Shown here: in pieces, positions 25,567 through 33,812 of the stretch
Position numbering within the stretch: the first letter of the stretch is position 1
How the letters are laid out: every line of letters starts with the position of its first letter
From: Massilia sp. Root418
GTDB taxonomy: Bacteria > Pseudomonadota > Gammaproteobacteria > Burkholderiales > Burkholderiaceae_D
Length of the DNA: 64,000 nucleotides
Direction of reading: 5' to 3'
NCBI RefSeq assembly: GCF_001425265.1
Contig: NZ_LMEC01000020.1
Coordinates: 186,001 to 250,000, forward strand
Made by a program: the position numbers and the translations under genes
The notes under the pieces: generated by a model
The model's database searches: none
What the model saw: the letters and a program-made list of their open reading frames with translations, nothing else
What the model was told of the DNA's origin: nothing

Positions 25567-26181
25567 CTATTCCAGCAAGCCGCTTTCGCACAGCACGTCC
25601 TGCACCAGTTCCAGGCGCAGCACCGGGTTGGGCTGGGCCATCAGCAGCTGCTTGCGGCTGGGGGGCATGCGCAGCAGTTCGCACCAGCGGTTGGCCACCC
25701 AGCCGGAATCGTCCAGCTTATAGGGCGGCAACAGGGGCATCTGGGTGCTCGGCAGCTGGCGCTTCTGCAGCGAGCGGATCACGGCGCCCAGCGCGTCGGC
25801 CACGTCCTTCTGCTCGCTGGGCACGGGAATTTCCCGGTCCGGTTCCAGCATTTCCACTTCGCCCATCCACAGGCCGTGCTTGAGCTGGGACGCCGAGTGG
25901 ATGCGGAAGCGCTGGGTGCCCACGCAGGTCAGCTGCAGCAGGCCGGACAGCGGCGAGGTCCAGTCCACGATGCGCGCCATGGTGCCGATTTCCGTCAATT
26001 CCTCGTGTTGTTCAGGACGCTGCACCTCGCTGCCGGACGCCAGCGCCACCACGCCGAATTCCTCGGAACGGGCGATGCACTTCTTGACCAGGTCGAGATA
26101 ACGCACTTCGAATACTTGCAGCGGCAAGTGTCCGTCTGGAAATAACACTGTATTAAGCGGAAATAGAGGTATCGATGGCAT
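25567..26181 (-). CDS. LON peptidase N-terminal-domain protein
   Basis: 204 aa made only of the Lon substrate-binding (LAN) domain: IPLFPLNTVLFPDGHLPLQ at the start, VFEVRYLDLVKKC, FGVVAL, and a C-terminal helical bundle. No AAA or protease domain, so it is the free-standing form, role unknown (possibly chaperone-like). A longer in-frame reading to 26301 is unsupported. Located 166 bp downstream of the hns gene, after its terminator. Confidence 0.9.
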   Translation of the reverse strand: MPSIPLFPLNTVLFPDGHLPLQVFEVRYLDLVKKCIARSEEFGVVALASGSEVQRPEQHEELTEIGTMARIVDWTSPLSGLLQLTCVGTQRFRIHSASQLKHGLWMGEVEMLEPDREIPVPSEQKDVADALGAVIRSLQKRQLPSTQMPLLPPYKLDDSGWVANRWCELLRMPPSRKQLLMAQPNPVLRLELVQDVLCESGLLE

Positions 26182-26285
26182 CTTGCCATGATCGCACGAA
26201 TTGGGCCATGCCGCCGAGCAAAATTCCGGCTGCAAGCCCCAGAACATGCGGGCTCTGTGGCGCACAGCACACGCTGATGCCTGAA

Positions 26286-26322
26286 ATGAAAAATCCGGCA
26301 TCTCGCGTGGAGCATGCCGGAT
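26286..26322 (-). terminator. Intrinsic terminator of the H-NS gene
   Basis: On the minus strand a perfect 9-bp stem ATCCGGCAT/ATGCCGGAT with a 12-base loop is followed at once by TTTTC. It lies 26 bp beyond the hns stop codon. Confidence 0.85.
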
Positions 26323-26347
26323 ATCTTTGTTACGCAGCCAAGCTGAA

Positions 26348-26641
26348 TTATTTAATCAGGAAGTCTTCTTTGTTTTTACCTTCCAGCCATTTTGGAGCAC
26401 GGCCGCGGCCGGTCCAGCTTTGGCCGGTGGCGGTGTCGCGGTATTTCATCGGCACCGGGGCGCGTGGCTTGCTCACTTTTGCAGGTTTGGCCGTGCCAGC
26501 CAGATCAGCCAGGGTCAGACCGTGTTCGCGCATGATGGTGGCGATTTTCTCTTTAGCCGAATTCAGCTCGTCGCGGCGGGCGGATTCCGCCAGGTTTTGC
26601 AGTTCAGCGATTTTTGCCTGGTATTCCTGATATGTGGTCAT
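26348..26641 (-). CDS. H-NS family nucleoid protein
   Basis: 97-aa DNA-bridging silencer of the short betaproteobacterial type. The N-terminal coiled coil is residues 2-50 (YQEYQAKIAELQNLAESAR), the linker is basic, and the C-terminal AT-hook-like DNA-binding motif is YRDTATGQSWTGRGRAPKWL (about 66-85). The 170 bp upstream are clearly AT-rich for this genome, consistent with autoregulation. It may silence AT-rich stretches such as the array at 37.8 kb; that is inference. Confidence 0.96.
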   Translation of the reverse strand: MTTYQEYQAKIAELQNLAESARRDELNSAKEKIATIMREHGLTLADLAGTAKPAKVSKPRAPVPMKYRDTATGQSWTGRGRAPKWLEGKNKEDFLIK

Positions 26642-26815
26642 GACTCAACTCTTCCTCTTTGGTTGATAAGCGATTCCCACAAAAGCGATTAGTGACAATT
26701 TGTGAGAATTCAAGACCGCAATTTACCACAAGACTACGCGTCTATTCTAGCTAAATATGGAAGGCGCGGCATATTTCCCACGCTTGTGCTGAACCGGCCA
26801 CGCCGGCCTTCTAAA

Positions 26816-27958
26816 CTATTTCTTTTTCCGGCGCAGCAGCCAGGTAGTAATACCGGTTATAAAAAACAGCAGCGGCAGCAATCCCGCAAGTGCTACCAGC
26901 CATTTGCCAGCTGTGCCGCCCAGCTGGCCGGAATGCAGCGGGAACAGCGCGGCCAGGAAACGGTCGCCGGGCTTGCCGGATAAAGGATTGATGGCTTCCA
27001 GGATTTTACCGCTGCGCATATCAATGTAAATACGCAGCGTGCCGGTACGCTGCCAGTCGTCGGCGCGGCGCAGGCGGGCAATGTATATGCCCTTGTCGGG
27101 CTGGCGGGAAATACCGGCCATGGTGACGCCGTCGCGCAAATACGGCGCGGCGATGGCCTGCGCCTCGCCCCAGCTAATAGCGCTTTCACTTTTTTGCAGC
27201 GCCGGTTTGCCGATGGCGCGCCGTTCCGCGCCCACTTCGGCCACTTTGCCCACCATTGCGCTGGCCACTTCCGGCAGGCCGTTGTAAAAACCGGTTAGCG
27301 CCAGCACCAGCAAAGGCAACAGCGCCAGCAAGCCGATAGAACGGTGTAAATCGTAATTACTCCGGTAAGTACTCTGGTTCAGTTTAATGCGCAGCGCGCG
27401 TGCCCATTGCTGCCTGGCCGGCCAGGCCAGGTAAAGTCCGACCGCCAGCAGCACGGCAATGGCGGCGCCGATATAACCTTGCGCCAGGCGGCCGGTTTTA
27501 CCCTGGAACATATTCAAATGCCAGGTTTGCAGCATGGGCATCAGATATGGCGCGCCAAAACCCACGGCGGCGCGGTCGCGGCTGCCCAGCAATGCGCCGG
27601 TGCACGCGTCCAGCAGCGCTTCGCCGCTGTCCACGCCGGGCGCTTTATATGTGACCCGGAAGCTGCCGCCCTCGTGGCGCGGCAGGAATACGCCGCCCAC
27701 TTTGGCCTTGGGCCATTGGGCTTGCACCGCAGCCGCAGCGGCGTCCGGCGTGAGCGGAACGGAACAGGTGGAGGGGGAATGGAACAGCTGTGGATTGAGC
27801 GCTTCGTCGATCTCGTGTTCGAACACCAGCAAGGTGCCGCTCAGGCCCAGCAGCACGAACAGCAGGCCCAGCGTGAGACCGGCCCAGCGGTGCAGCCACG
27901 CCAGGGCCGGACGGAACGAAATGCGGCGCAGGGGAACGGCGGCGGCAGCGGTGGACAT
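26816..27958 (-). CDS. PepSY-associated membrane protein (iron-regulated)
   Basis: 380 aa with four membrane helices: WLHRWAGLTLGLLFVLLGLSG near the N-terminus, GYIGAAIAVLLAVGLYLAWP, NYDLHRSIGLLALLPLLVLA, and a last one ending in LLPLLFFITGITTWLLRRKKK. Two PepSY-like periplasmic regions lie between helices 1-2 and 3-4. The conserved His residues in the helices (HRW, WHLN, LHRS) suggest heme or electron transfer, as in ferric-siderophore reductases of the PiuB/FegB type. A Fur-box-like palindrome lies 44 bp upstream. Confidence 0.9.
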   Translation of the reverse strand: MSTAAAAVPLRRISFRPALAWLHRWAGLTLGLLFVLLGLSGTLLVFEHEIDEALNPQLFHSPSTCSVPLTPDAAAAAVQAQWPKAKVGGVFLPRHEGGSFRVTYKAPGVDSGEALLDACTGALLGSRDRAAVGFGAPYLMPMLQTWHLNMFQGKTGRLAQGYIGAAIAVLLAVGLYLAWPARQQWARALRIKLNQSTYRSNYDLHRSIGLLALLPLLVLALTGFYNGLPEVASAMVGKVAEVGAERRAIGKPALQKSESAISWGEAQAIAAPYLRDGVTMAGISRQPDKGIYIARLRRADDWQRTGTLRIYIDMRSGKILEAINPLSGKPGDRFLAALFPLHSGQLGGTAGKWLVALAGLLPLLFFITGITTWLLRRKKK

Positions 27959-28001
27959 TTTCTATATGCAATGATTCGATAATCCCGCATCATAGCACTG
28001 G

Positions 28002-28016
28002 TGAGAATAGTTCTCA
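28002..28016. promoter_or_regulatory. Fur-box-like operator
   Basis: TGAGAATAGTTCTCA is a 7-1-7 inverted repeat close to the Fur consensus TGATAATNATTATCA. It sits 44 bp upstream of the PepSY gene start and so probably represses that gene when iron is ample. Confidence 0.6.
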
Positions 28017-28048
28017 ATTGCGTTTCTACTCCGCGCCCGCCAGCGCCC

Positions 28049-29155
28049 CTAATGCCGGCTTGCCACCGCCGCGCGGTGCGCCGCCTCGCCCTGGCCGATG
28101 TCGGCCAGGATGGCGCGCAGGCGGTCGTCCATCAGGCCCTTGCCGGAAATAGCCTGCGGCACCGCCAGTTCCGACTCGGTGTTGAGCTCCAGCAGCACCG
28201 GCCCTTCCGGGCACAGGGCCACGTCCCAGTTCTGCAGGCGCAGGCCGGGGAACAGCGCGCTGGCGGCGTAGACCAGGCGCACCGTGTTGTCCCAATCCGG
28301 CAGGACGAAGTCCGCCAGCGCGCGGCCGGTGCCGGGGTGGTGGGCGATTTCGCCGCCCGGCCCCATGCGCGAGATCACGCGCCGCACCCGGCCGCTGGCC
28401 GGGTCGACGTCGCCCAGGCAGTTGCCGTAGTCGCCGTGGGAGAAATTGTCCAGCATATTGCGGCCCACGGTGATTTTCCAGAATGCCGTATGCAGCACGG
28501 GCCCGCTGGGCGTGACGAAACAGATGCAGCGCACGCAGCTCACCGCTTCGGAGCCGGTCAGCGCGGCGATGGCCGGATGCGCTTTCAGGGGCCGCTGGAA
28601 CAGCATGCCGGCGTAAGGTTCGAAGTCGAACGGCTGCAGGAACTGCGGCAGGCCGATGTCGGTGCCGTCCAGCAGGCGCAGGCGCTCGCCTTCCATGCCG
28701 GCCACGCCCAGCACGCCGCGCCCGTAGCCGGCCGAGATGGGCTTGACGTAGAAGGGATAGACGTCGCCGCGCAGCCAGGCCAGCACCTCGTCCTTGGTGG
28801 TGAGCACGGTTTCACTGTCGACGCGGCGCCCGGAGGTGGTGTAGGTGGCCAGCGGCTCGGGCGCGGGGAAGCCGGCCGAGCGCAGGATGACGTGGTTGAT
28901 CAGCTTGTCGTTCGCCAGCACGCGCGACTGCGGCGCGTTCAATGCGCGGTCCAGGGCGCTGCTCGCGCGCCAGCCGATGAACTCCGCGCGCCTGGCGGGT
29001 GTCACGGAATTGTGCCAGATGCCATAATCAAAATATTCGCTGATCCCGACCGGGGACCGGCGCAAACGCAGGCTGGCGGCTTCCCACACTTGCCGCAAAG
29101 CGGGCTTGCCGCCCGCGTCCCGCGCCATGCGCAACTTGCCAAGCAATAAACTCAT
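28049..29155 (-). CDS. ATP-grasp protein of the sugar-transfer-associated type
   Basis: 368 aa. The pattern NDKLINHVILRSAGFPAPE, then VYPFYVKPISAGYGRGVLG (Lys and glycine loop for ATP), and the C-terminal WDVALCPEGPVLLELNTES (metal-binding Glu and Asn) identify an ATP-grasp ligase fold, best matching the sugar-transfer-associated ATP-grasp family (PF14397 type). These join a carboxylate to an amine or act in capsule/exopolysaccharide clusters; no such cluster is next to it. ATG 29155 follows AGGAGCC. Confidence 0.78.
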   Translation of the reverse strand: MSLLLGKLRMARDAGGKPALRQVWEAASLRLRRSPVGISEYFDYGIWHNSVTPARRAEFIGWRASSALDRALNAPQSRVLANDKLINHVILRSAGFPAPEPLATYTTSGRRVDSETVLTTKDEVLAWLRGDVYPFYVKPISAGYGRGVLGVAGMEGERLRLLDGTDIGLPQFLQPFDFEPYAGMLFQRPLKAHPAIAALTGSEAVSCVRCICFVTPSGPVLHTAFWKITVGRNMLDNFSHGDYGNCLGDVDPASGRVRRVISRMGPGGEIAHHPGTGRALADFVLPDWDNTVRLVYAASALFPGLRLQNWDVALCPEGPVLLELNTESELAVPQAISGKGLMDDRLRAILADIGQGEAAHRAAVASRH

Positions 29156-29218
29156 CAAGGGCTCCTCCGCTAGAGAGAGGCTTAGTATAATGCAAACTTT
29201 CACATGCCGGAGGTGGAA

Positions 29219-30067
29219 ATGAAGAGTGTGGTTTTATTATCGGGCAGGCAAGTTCCTGCGCTAGGCCAGGGCACCTGGAACATGGGCGAAGACCCCACTT
29301 ACCGCGCCCACGAAGTGGCCGCGCTGCAGCTTGGCATGGACCTGGGCATGACGCTGATCGACACCGCGGAGATGTACGCCGACGGCGGCAGCGAAGCCGT
29401 GGTGGGCGAGGCGATCGCCGGACGGCGCGAGCAGGCTTACCTGGTGAGCAAGGTCTATCCGCACAACGCCACCCGGGCCGGCGTGGTGGCGGCCTGCGAG
29501 CGCAGCCTGAAACGGCTCAACGTCGAGCAGATCGACCTGTACCTGCTGCACTGGCGCGGCTCGGTGCCGCTGGAGGAAACGCTGGCCGGCTTCACGGCGC
29601 TGCGCGAAGCGGGCAAGATCGGCGCCTACGGCGTGAGCAATTTCGACCTGGCCGACATGCGCGAAGTGCGCGCCCTGCCCGGCGGCGGCGCGGTGGCGGT
29701 GAACCAGGTGCTGTACAACCTGGCCAAGCGCGGCATCGAGTGGGATTTGCTGCCCTGGTCGCAGCAGCAGCAGGTACCGGTGATGGCGTATTCGCCGCTG
29801 GAATCGAACCCGCAGGAACAGCGCGCCATGCTGGAGAACCGCAGCCTGCAGGCGGTGGCGCGGCGCCACGGCGTGACGCCGGCCCAGATCGCGCTGGCCT
29901 GGCTGCTGCGGCAGGACGGCGTGATCGTCATCCCCAAGGCCGCCAACCCCGACCACATCCGCCAGAACCGCGCCGCGGCCGACATCGTGCTCAGCCCGGA
30001 GGACCTGGCCGACCTCGACCAGGGCTTCCCCCTGCCCCGCCGCCACAGCCCGCTGGCCATGCGCTAG
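29219..30067 (+). CDS. Aldo/keto reductase
   Basis: 282-aa NADPH-dependent reductase with the TIM-barrel AKR tetrad: Asp and Tyr in LIDTAEMYADG, Lys in YLVSKVYP, His in LYLLHWRGS. The C-terminal cofactor loop is VIPKAANPDHIRQNRAA. GGAGGTGG precedes ATG 29219, preferred over the ATG at 29204. It resembles the YeaE/methylglyoxal-reductase group. Divergent from the ATP-grasp gene. Confidence 0.92.
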   Translation: MKSVVLLSGRQVPALGQGTWNMGEDPTYRAHEVAALQLGMDLGMTLIDTAEMYADGGSEAVVGEAIAGRREQAYLVSKVYPHNATRAGVVAACERSLKRLNVEQIDLYLLHWRGSVPLEETLAGFTALREAGKIGAYGVSNFDLADMREVRALPGGGAVAVNQVLYNLAKRGIEWDLLPWSQQQQVPVMAYSPLESNPQEQRAMLENRSLQAVARRHGVTPAQIALAWLLRQDGVIVIPKAANPDHIRQNRAAADIVLSPEDLADLDQGFPLPRRHSPLAMR

Positions 30068-30085
30068 CTGCGTTTGCCCTGAAGC

Positions 30086-31009
30086 TCAGATCGCCGGGCA
30101 GCCGCCGGCCTTGTATTTGCAGTGGCGGGCGATGACGGTGCGGATGATGCTCACCAGCTGGCAGGCCGCCGGGCCGGGCCGCTCGGCGTTGGCGATGATC
30201 AGCGAAAGCGACAGCTTGCGCTTTTGCCCTACCCGCAGCCGCAGCGGCTTGAGCGTGCCGGAAGCGAGCTGGCTCTGGATCTTGTGCGTGGCCATCCACG
30301 CGAAGCCCAGGCCGGCACACACCATCTCGGTGCGCGTGGCCGGGCTGGTCACGGTCCAGCGCTGGGCCGTGTTGAGCCAGCCGAAATCGCGCGTGGCCGA
30401 CACCCCGCCGTCGCGCACCACGATATGCAGGTGGCGCTCCAGGTCGTCCTCGTTGAGGTCGCGGTTCAGCCCGTGCAGCGGGTGGCCGGGATGGGCCACG
30501 GCCAGGAATTCGATGTCCAGCAGCGCGTCGCCGAGGAAGCCGCTGGGGACGTAGTTGGCAATCACCACGTCGGCCCGCTTTTCGCGCAGCACGTCGTCCG
30601 AGGCGGACAGGATGGTTTCCTCCAGGTTGACCCGCGTGTGCCGCGCCAGCGGCTCGAACTCCTGCAGGATCTGGATCAGCAGCTCGCTGGGGAACAGGCT
30701 GTCCACCGCGAAGCGCAGTTCGGATTCCCAGCCTTCGTTCAGGCTGGCCGCCAGCTCTTCCAGCTGGAAGGCGTCGTCCAGCAGCTCGCGCGCCTTGCGC
30801 AGCAGGGTGGCGCCGTTCTGGGTGAGCCTGGCGCGCCGGCCGTCGATCTCCAGCAGCTCGATGCCGAGCTGCTCCTGCAGCTTGGCCACCATATAGCTGA
30901 CCGAAGACTGGCTGCGGTGCAGCGCTTCCGCCGCCTGCGCATAGCCGCCGCATTCCACGATGGCTTGCAGCACCTGCCATTGCTCCAGCGTGCTCCGGGG
31001 GATTTTCAT
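30086..31009 (-). CDS. LysR-family transcriptional regulator
   Basis: 307 aa: winged HTH at residues 5-60 (LEQWQVLQAIVECGGYAQAA, QSSVSYMVAKLQEQLG) and a substrate-binding domain. Its start overlaps the stop of the upstream cyclase gene by one base (TAATG), so it is the last gene of a three-gene operon rather than divergent from a target, unusual for LysR. The C-terminus is Lys/Cys-rich (HCKYKAGGCPAI). Confidence 0.92.
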   Translation of the reverse strand: MKIPRSTLEQWQVLQAIVECGGYAQAAEALHRSQSSVSYMVAKLQEQLGIELLEIDGRRARLTQNGATLLRKARELLDDAFQLEELAASLNEGWESELRFAVDSLFPSELLIQILQEFEPLARHTRVNLEETILSASDDVLREKRADVVIANYVPSGFLGDALLDIEFLAVAHPGHPLHGLNRDLNEDDLERHLHIVVRDGGVSATRDFGWLNTAQRWTVTSPATRTEMVCAGLGFAWMATHKIQSQLASGTLKPLRLRVGQKRKLSLSLIIANAERPGPAACQLVSIIRTVIARHCKYKAGGCPAI

Positions 31010-33318
31010 TATTTGCTTTGCATGACGTAAGTGCCGTCCCAGTCGTCCGGCGGCGGCTCGGCCGCCAGGCGTTCGCAGCGCTGCACGTACAGCGCGGCCG
31101 CCTTGTCGGCGCCGTTCAGCGCCAGCACTTGCTGGAACAGCGCGCGCGCCGCCTGCCATTTGCGCTGGCGGTAGTTGATGATGCCGTCGCGGAACAGGCC
31201 CATGGCCTCGATCAGGTGGGGGTAGCTGTCCTCGGTGTGGTAGTCGAGCACCTCGTAGATCGACACCGGCTTGGTCTTGCCCTGCACCACCACCGTGTCC
31301 AGCTCGCGCATGCGGTAGGTGCCGCGCAGCGCGCGGTAGGTGAATTCGCTGATCAGGATGTGCGCGCCGTACTGCTTGCAGGCCGACTCCAGCCGCGCCG
31401 CCAGGTTCACGCCGTCGCCGATGATGGTGTAGTCCATGCGCTTCTTGGAGCCGATATTGCCGGACACGACCTGGTCCGTGTTCAGGCCGATGCCGATGTC
31501 CACCGCCAGCTTGCCGTCGCGCACGCGCAGCCGGTTCCAGGCGCGCAGTTCGGCCATCATGGCGATGGCGGTGCGCACCGCGCGGTCCGGGTCGTCCTCG
31601 TGCGCCACCGGGATGCCGAACGCGGCCATGATGGCGTCGCCGATGAACTTGTCCAGCATGCCTGCTTCGCGCTGGATGCAGTCCACCATCATGGTGAAGT
31701 ATTCGTTCAGCAGCGCCACCGTGCCCTGCGCGCCCAATTGCTCGGTGATGGTGGTGAAGCTGCGCACGTCCGAGAACAGCACCGTGGCGTTGACGTTCTT
31801 CCCGCCCAGCATCTCGGCACCGTTGGCCACCATCTGGTCGGCAATGCCGGGATCCATATAGCGCGACATGGTGGCTTTCAGCCGCTTTTCACTGGAGATA
31901 TCCTCCAGCATCAGCATCCAGCCGATGCGCTTCTTCTCCACCGACAGCAGCGGCTGCACGTTGAAGTTGACGGAGATGGTGTCCTCGCCGACGATCAGCG
32001 GCGCGTCCATGAAGTGCTCGGCCACGTGGTTCTCCTCCACCAGGCGCAGCTTGTCCAGCACCCAGGTGTTGGGGCCGGTGAAGAAGTCGGCTGCCTGGCG
32101 GCCCAGCAGCTGGGCGGCGTCCGCGCGCAGGATGCGCAGGCCAGCCGCGTTGCAGGTGACGATTTTTTCCTGCCCGTCCAGCGTGACCACGCCGTTGGAC
32201 ATGGACTCCAGCATGGCCTCGTTGTAGTTCTTCATCTGCTGCACGTCGGCAAACAGCTTGGCGTTTTCCAGCGCGATGGAAATCTGCGCGGTGAAGGCGC
32301 GCAGGCGCGATTCGTCTTCCATGCTGAAGGGCCCGCCGCGCTTGTTCAGCACCTGCGTCACGCCGATGGTCTTGCCGTGCTTGTTGACGATGGGCACGCA
32401 CAGAATCGAGCGCGTGAAGAAGCCGGTGCGCTTGTCGAAGGCCGGATTGAAGCGCAGGTCCGCGTAGGCGTAAGGGATGTTGATGGTCTTGCCCGAGCTG
32501 AACACGGCGCCCGCGATGCCGGCCGTGTTGGGCAGGCGGATCTGCATCGACTCCAGCCCCTGCCCCACTTCCGACCACAGCTCGCCGGTCTTCTCGTCGT
32601 TCAGGAACAGAGTGGAGCGCTCGGCGTTGAGCATGCGCGTGGCCTCGCCCATCACGCGCTGCAGCAACGAGCCGAGCTTGATGTCGGCGGTCACTTCGGA
32701 CACCACGTCGATGAACTCCATCTCCTGGCGCCGCACTTTCTTCATGCTTTCCAGGAAGCGTGCGCTTTGCAGCGCCAGCGTGCCCTGCGTGGTGAGCGCG
32801 GCCAGCAGTTCCAGGTCCTTGCGGGTGAACTGGCCGCGGCGCCGGTTCAGCGTCTGCGACACGCCGATGATCTCGCCCTTGAAGGTGCGGATCGGCACGC
32901 ACAGGATGTTGCGGGTGACGAAGCCGGTCTGCTCGTCGATGGCGCGGTTGAAGCGCGCATCGCCGTAGGCGTCGGCAATCATCAGCGGCTCGCCGGTGGT
33001 AAACACGTGCCCGGCGATGCCGGAGGTGTTCAGGAAGCGGATTTCGCGCTGGGTTTCGCCCTGCGCCACGCGCGAGAACAATTCATTGGTTTCGGGATCG
33101 TTCAGGAACAGGGTGCCGCGCTCGGCGTCCAGCTCCTCGGTGGTCACTTCCACCAGCGCGGTGAGGATTTCGTCCAGCGTGTCGTAGGCGGCCATGCGGC
33201 GCGACACTTCCAGCAGCAGCTCTGCCGTGCGCAGGCGCGAGGAATGGGCGGCGGCTTTGGATTTGCCGGCCGGCGCGGGGTTCGGCCCGTCCAGCATCTC
33301 GTTCAGGCGGTCGTTCAT
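31009..33318 (-). CDS. GAF-GAF-PAS class III adenylate/guanylate cyclase
   Basis: 769-aa soluble signalling enzyme. Two GAF domains occupy about 40-180 and 205-355, each with near-identical cores (HVFTTGEPLMIADAYGD and AVFSSGKTINIPYAYAD). A PAS domain follows at about 365-480, then the cyclase domain 495-690: metal Asp in VLFSDVRSFTT, GDAIMAAFGIP, and the nucleotide region KKRMDYTIIGDGVNLAAR. No membrane segment. It makes a cyclic nucleotide in response to a small ligand or redox state. Preceded by a 4-bp overlapping coiled-coil gene and followed by a 1-bp overlapping LysR gene. Confidence 0.94.
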   Translation of the reverse strand: MNDRLNEMLDGPNPAPAGKSKAAAHSSRLRTAELLLEVSRRMAAYDTLDEILTALVEVTTEELDAERGTLFLNDPETNELFSRVAQGETQREIRFLNTSGIAGHVFTTGEPLMIADAYGDARFNRAIDEQTGFVTRNILCVPIRTFKGEIIGVSQTLNRRRGQFTRKDLELLAALTTQGTLALQSARFLESMKKVRRQEMEFIDVVSEVTADIKLGSLLQRVMGEATRMLNAERSTLFLNDEKTGELWSEVGQGLESMQIRLPNTAGIAGAVFSSGKTINIPYAYADLRFNPAFDKRTGFFTRSILCVPIVNKHGKTIGVTQVLNKRGGPFSMEDESRLRAFTAQISIALENAKLFADVQQMKNYNEAMLESMSNGVVTLDGQEKIVTCNAAGLRILRADAAQLLGRQAADFFTGPNTWVLDKLRLVEENHVAEHFMDAPLIVGEDTISVNFNVQPLLSVEKKRIGWMLMLEDISSEKRLKATMSRYMDPGIADQMVANGAEMLGGKNVNATVLFSDVRSFTTITEQLGAQGTVALLNEYFTMMVDCIQREAGMLDKFIGDAIMAAFGIPVAHEDDPDRAVRTAIAMMAELRAWNRLRVRDGKLAVDIGIGLNTDQVVSGNIGSKKRMDYTIIGDGVNLAARLESACKQYGAHILISEFTYRALRGTYRMRELDTVVVQGKTKPVSIYEVLDYHTEDSYPHLIEAMGLFRDGIINYRQRKWQAARALFQQVLALNGADKAAALYVQRCERLAAEPPPDDWDGTYVMQSK

Positions 33319-33755
33319 GCGGCCGCGCCTTCCAGCGCGCTGCGCAGCGCGCGGATGGTGTCGTGCAGCTGCTGCACTTCGGCCCGCTGCGCGCTGGCGC
33401 TCTGCTGCTGCGCACTGTCATGCTCGCCGTGCGCCCGCTCCAGCGCACTGCGCAGCGCGGTCACGGTTTCACGCAGCTGGGCGATCTCGGCGATGGAACC
33501 GGCCAGCGCAGCCTTGACCGCGTTGTCCCGCGCGGCATGCGCCTGCTCCAGCGCGTCGCGCAGCGAGGTCACCGTGGCGCGCATCTGCTGGGTCTCATTG
33601 TGTGCGGCGGCCAGCGCATCCTGCGCGTCGCGCCGGCGGTCGTGCTGGGCCTGCTCCAGCTCGGCGCGCAGCGCGACCACGGTGCGCTGCAACTCGCGCA
33701 CTTCGGACAGGGCAAGGCGCAAGGCCTCCGGCTCGGCTTGGGTGGTGTTTATCAT
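33315..33755 (-). CDS. Repeat coiled-coil protein
   Basis: 146 aa, almost wholly coiled coil, built of four degenerate repeats of 33-40 residues, each with a core like VTALRSALERAHGEHD (others VVALRAELEQAQHDR, VTSLRDALEQAHAARD, IRALRSALEG). No signal peptide or membrane segment. Overlaps the cyclase start by 4 bp, so the two are translationally coupled; a scaffold or partner for the cyclase is plausible. I know no family for it. Confidence 0.75.
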   Translation of the reverse strand: MINTTQAEPEALRLALSEVRELQRTVVALRAELEQAQHDRRRDAQDALAAAHNETQQMRATVTSLRDALEQAHAARDNAVKAALAGSIAEIAQLRETVTALRSALERAHGEHDSAQQQSASAQRAEVQQLHDTIRALRSALEGAAA

Positions 33756-33812
33756 GCAGCAATCATACCACCCGGCTCGACGCCGGAAAACTGCCCGCCC
33801 CTTTTACGATTT

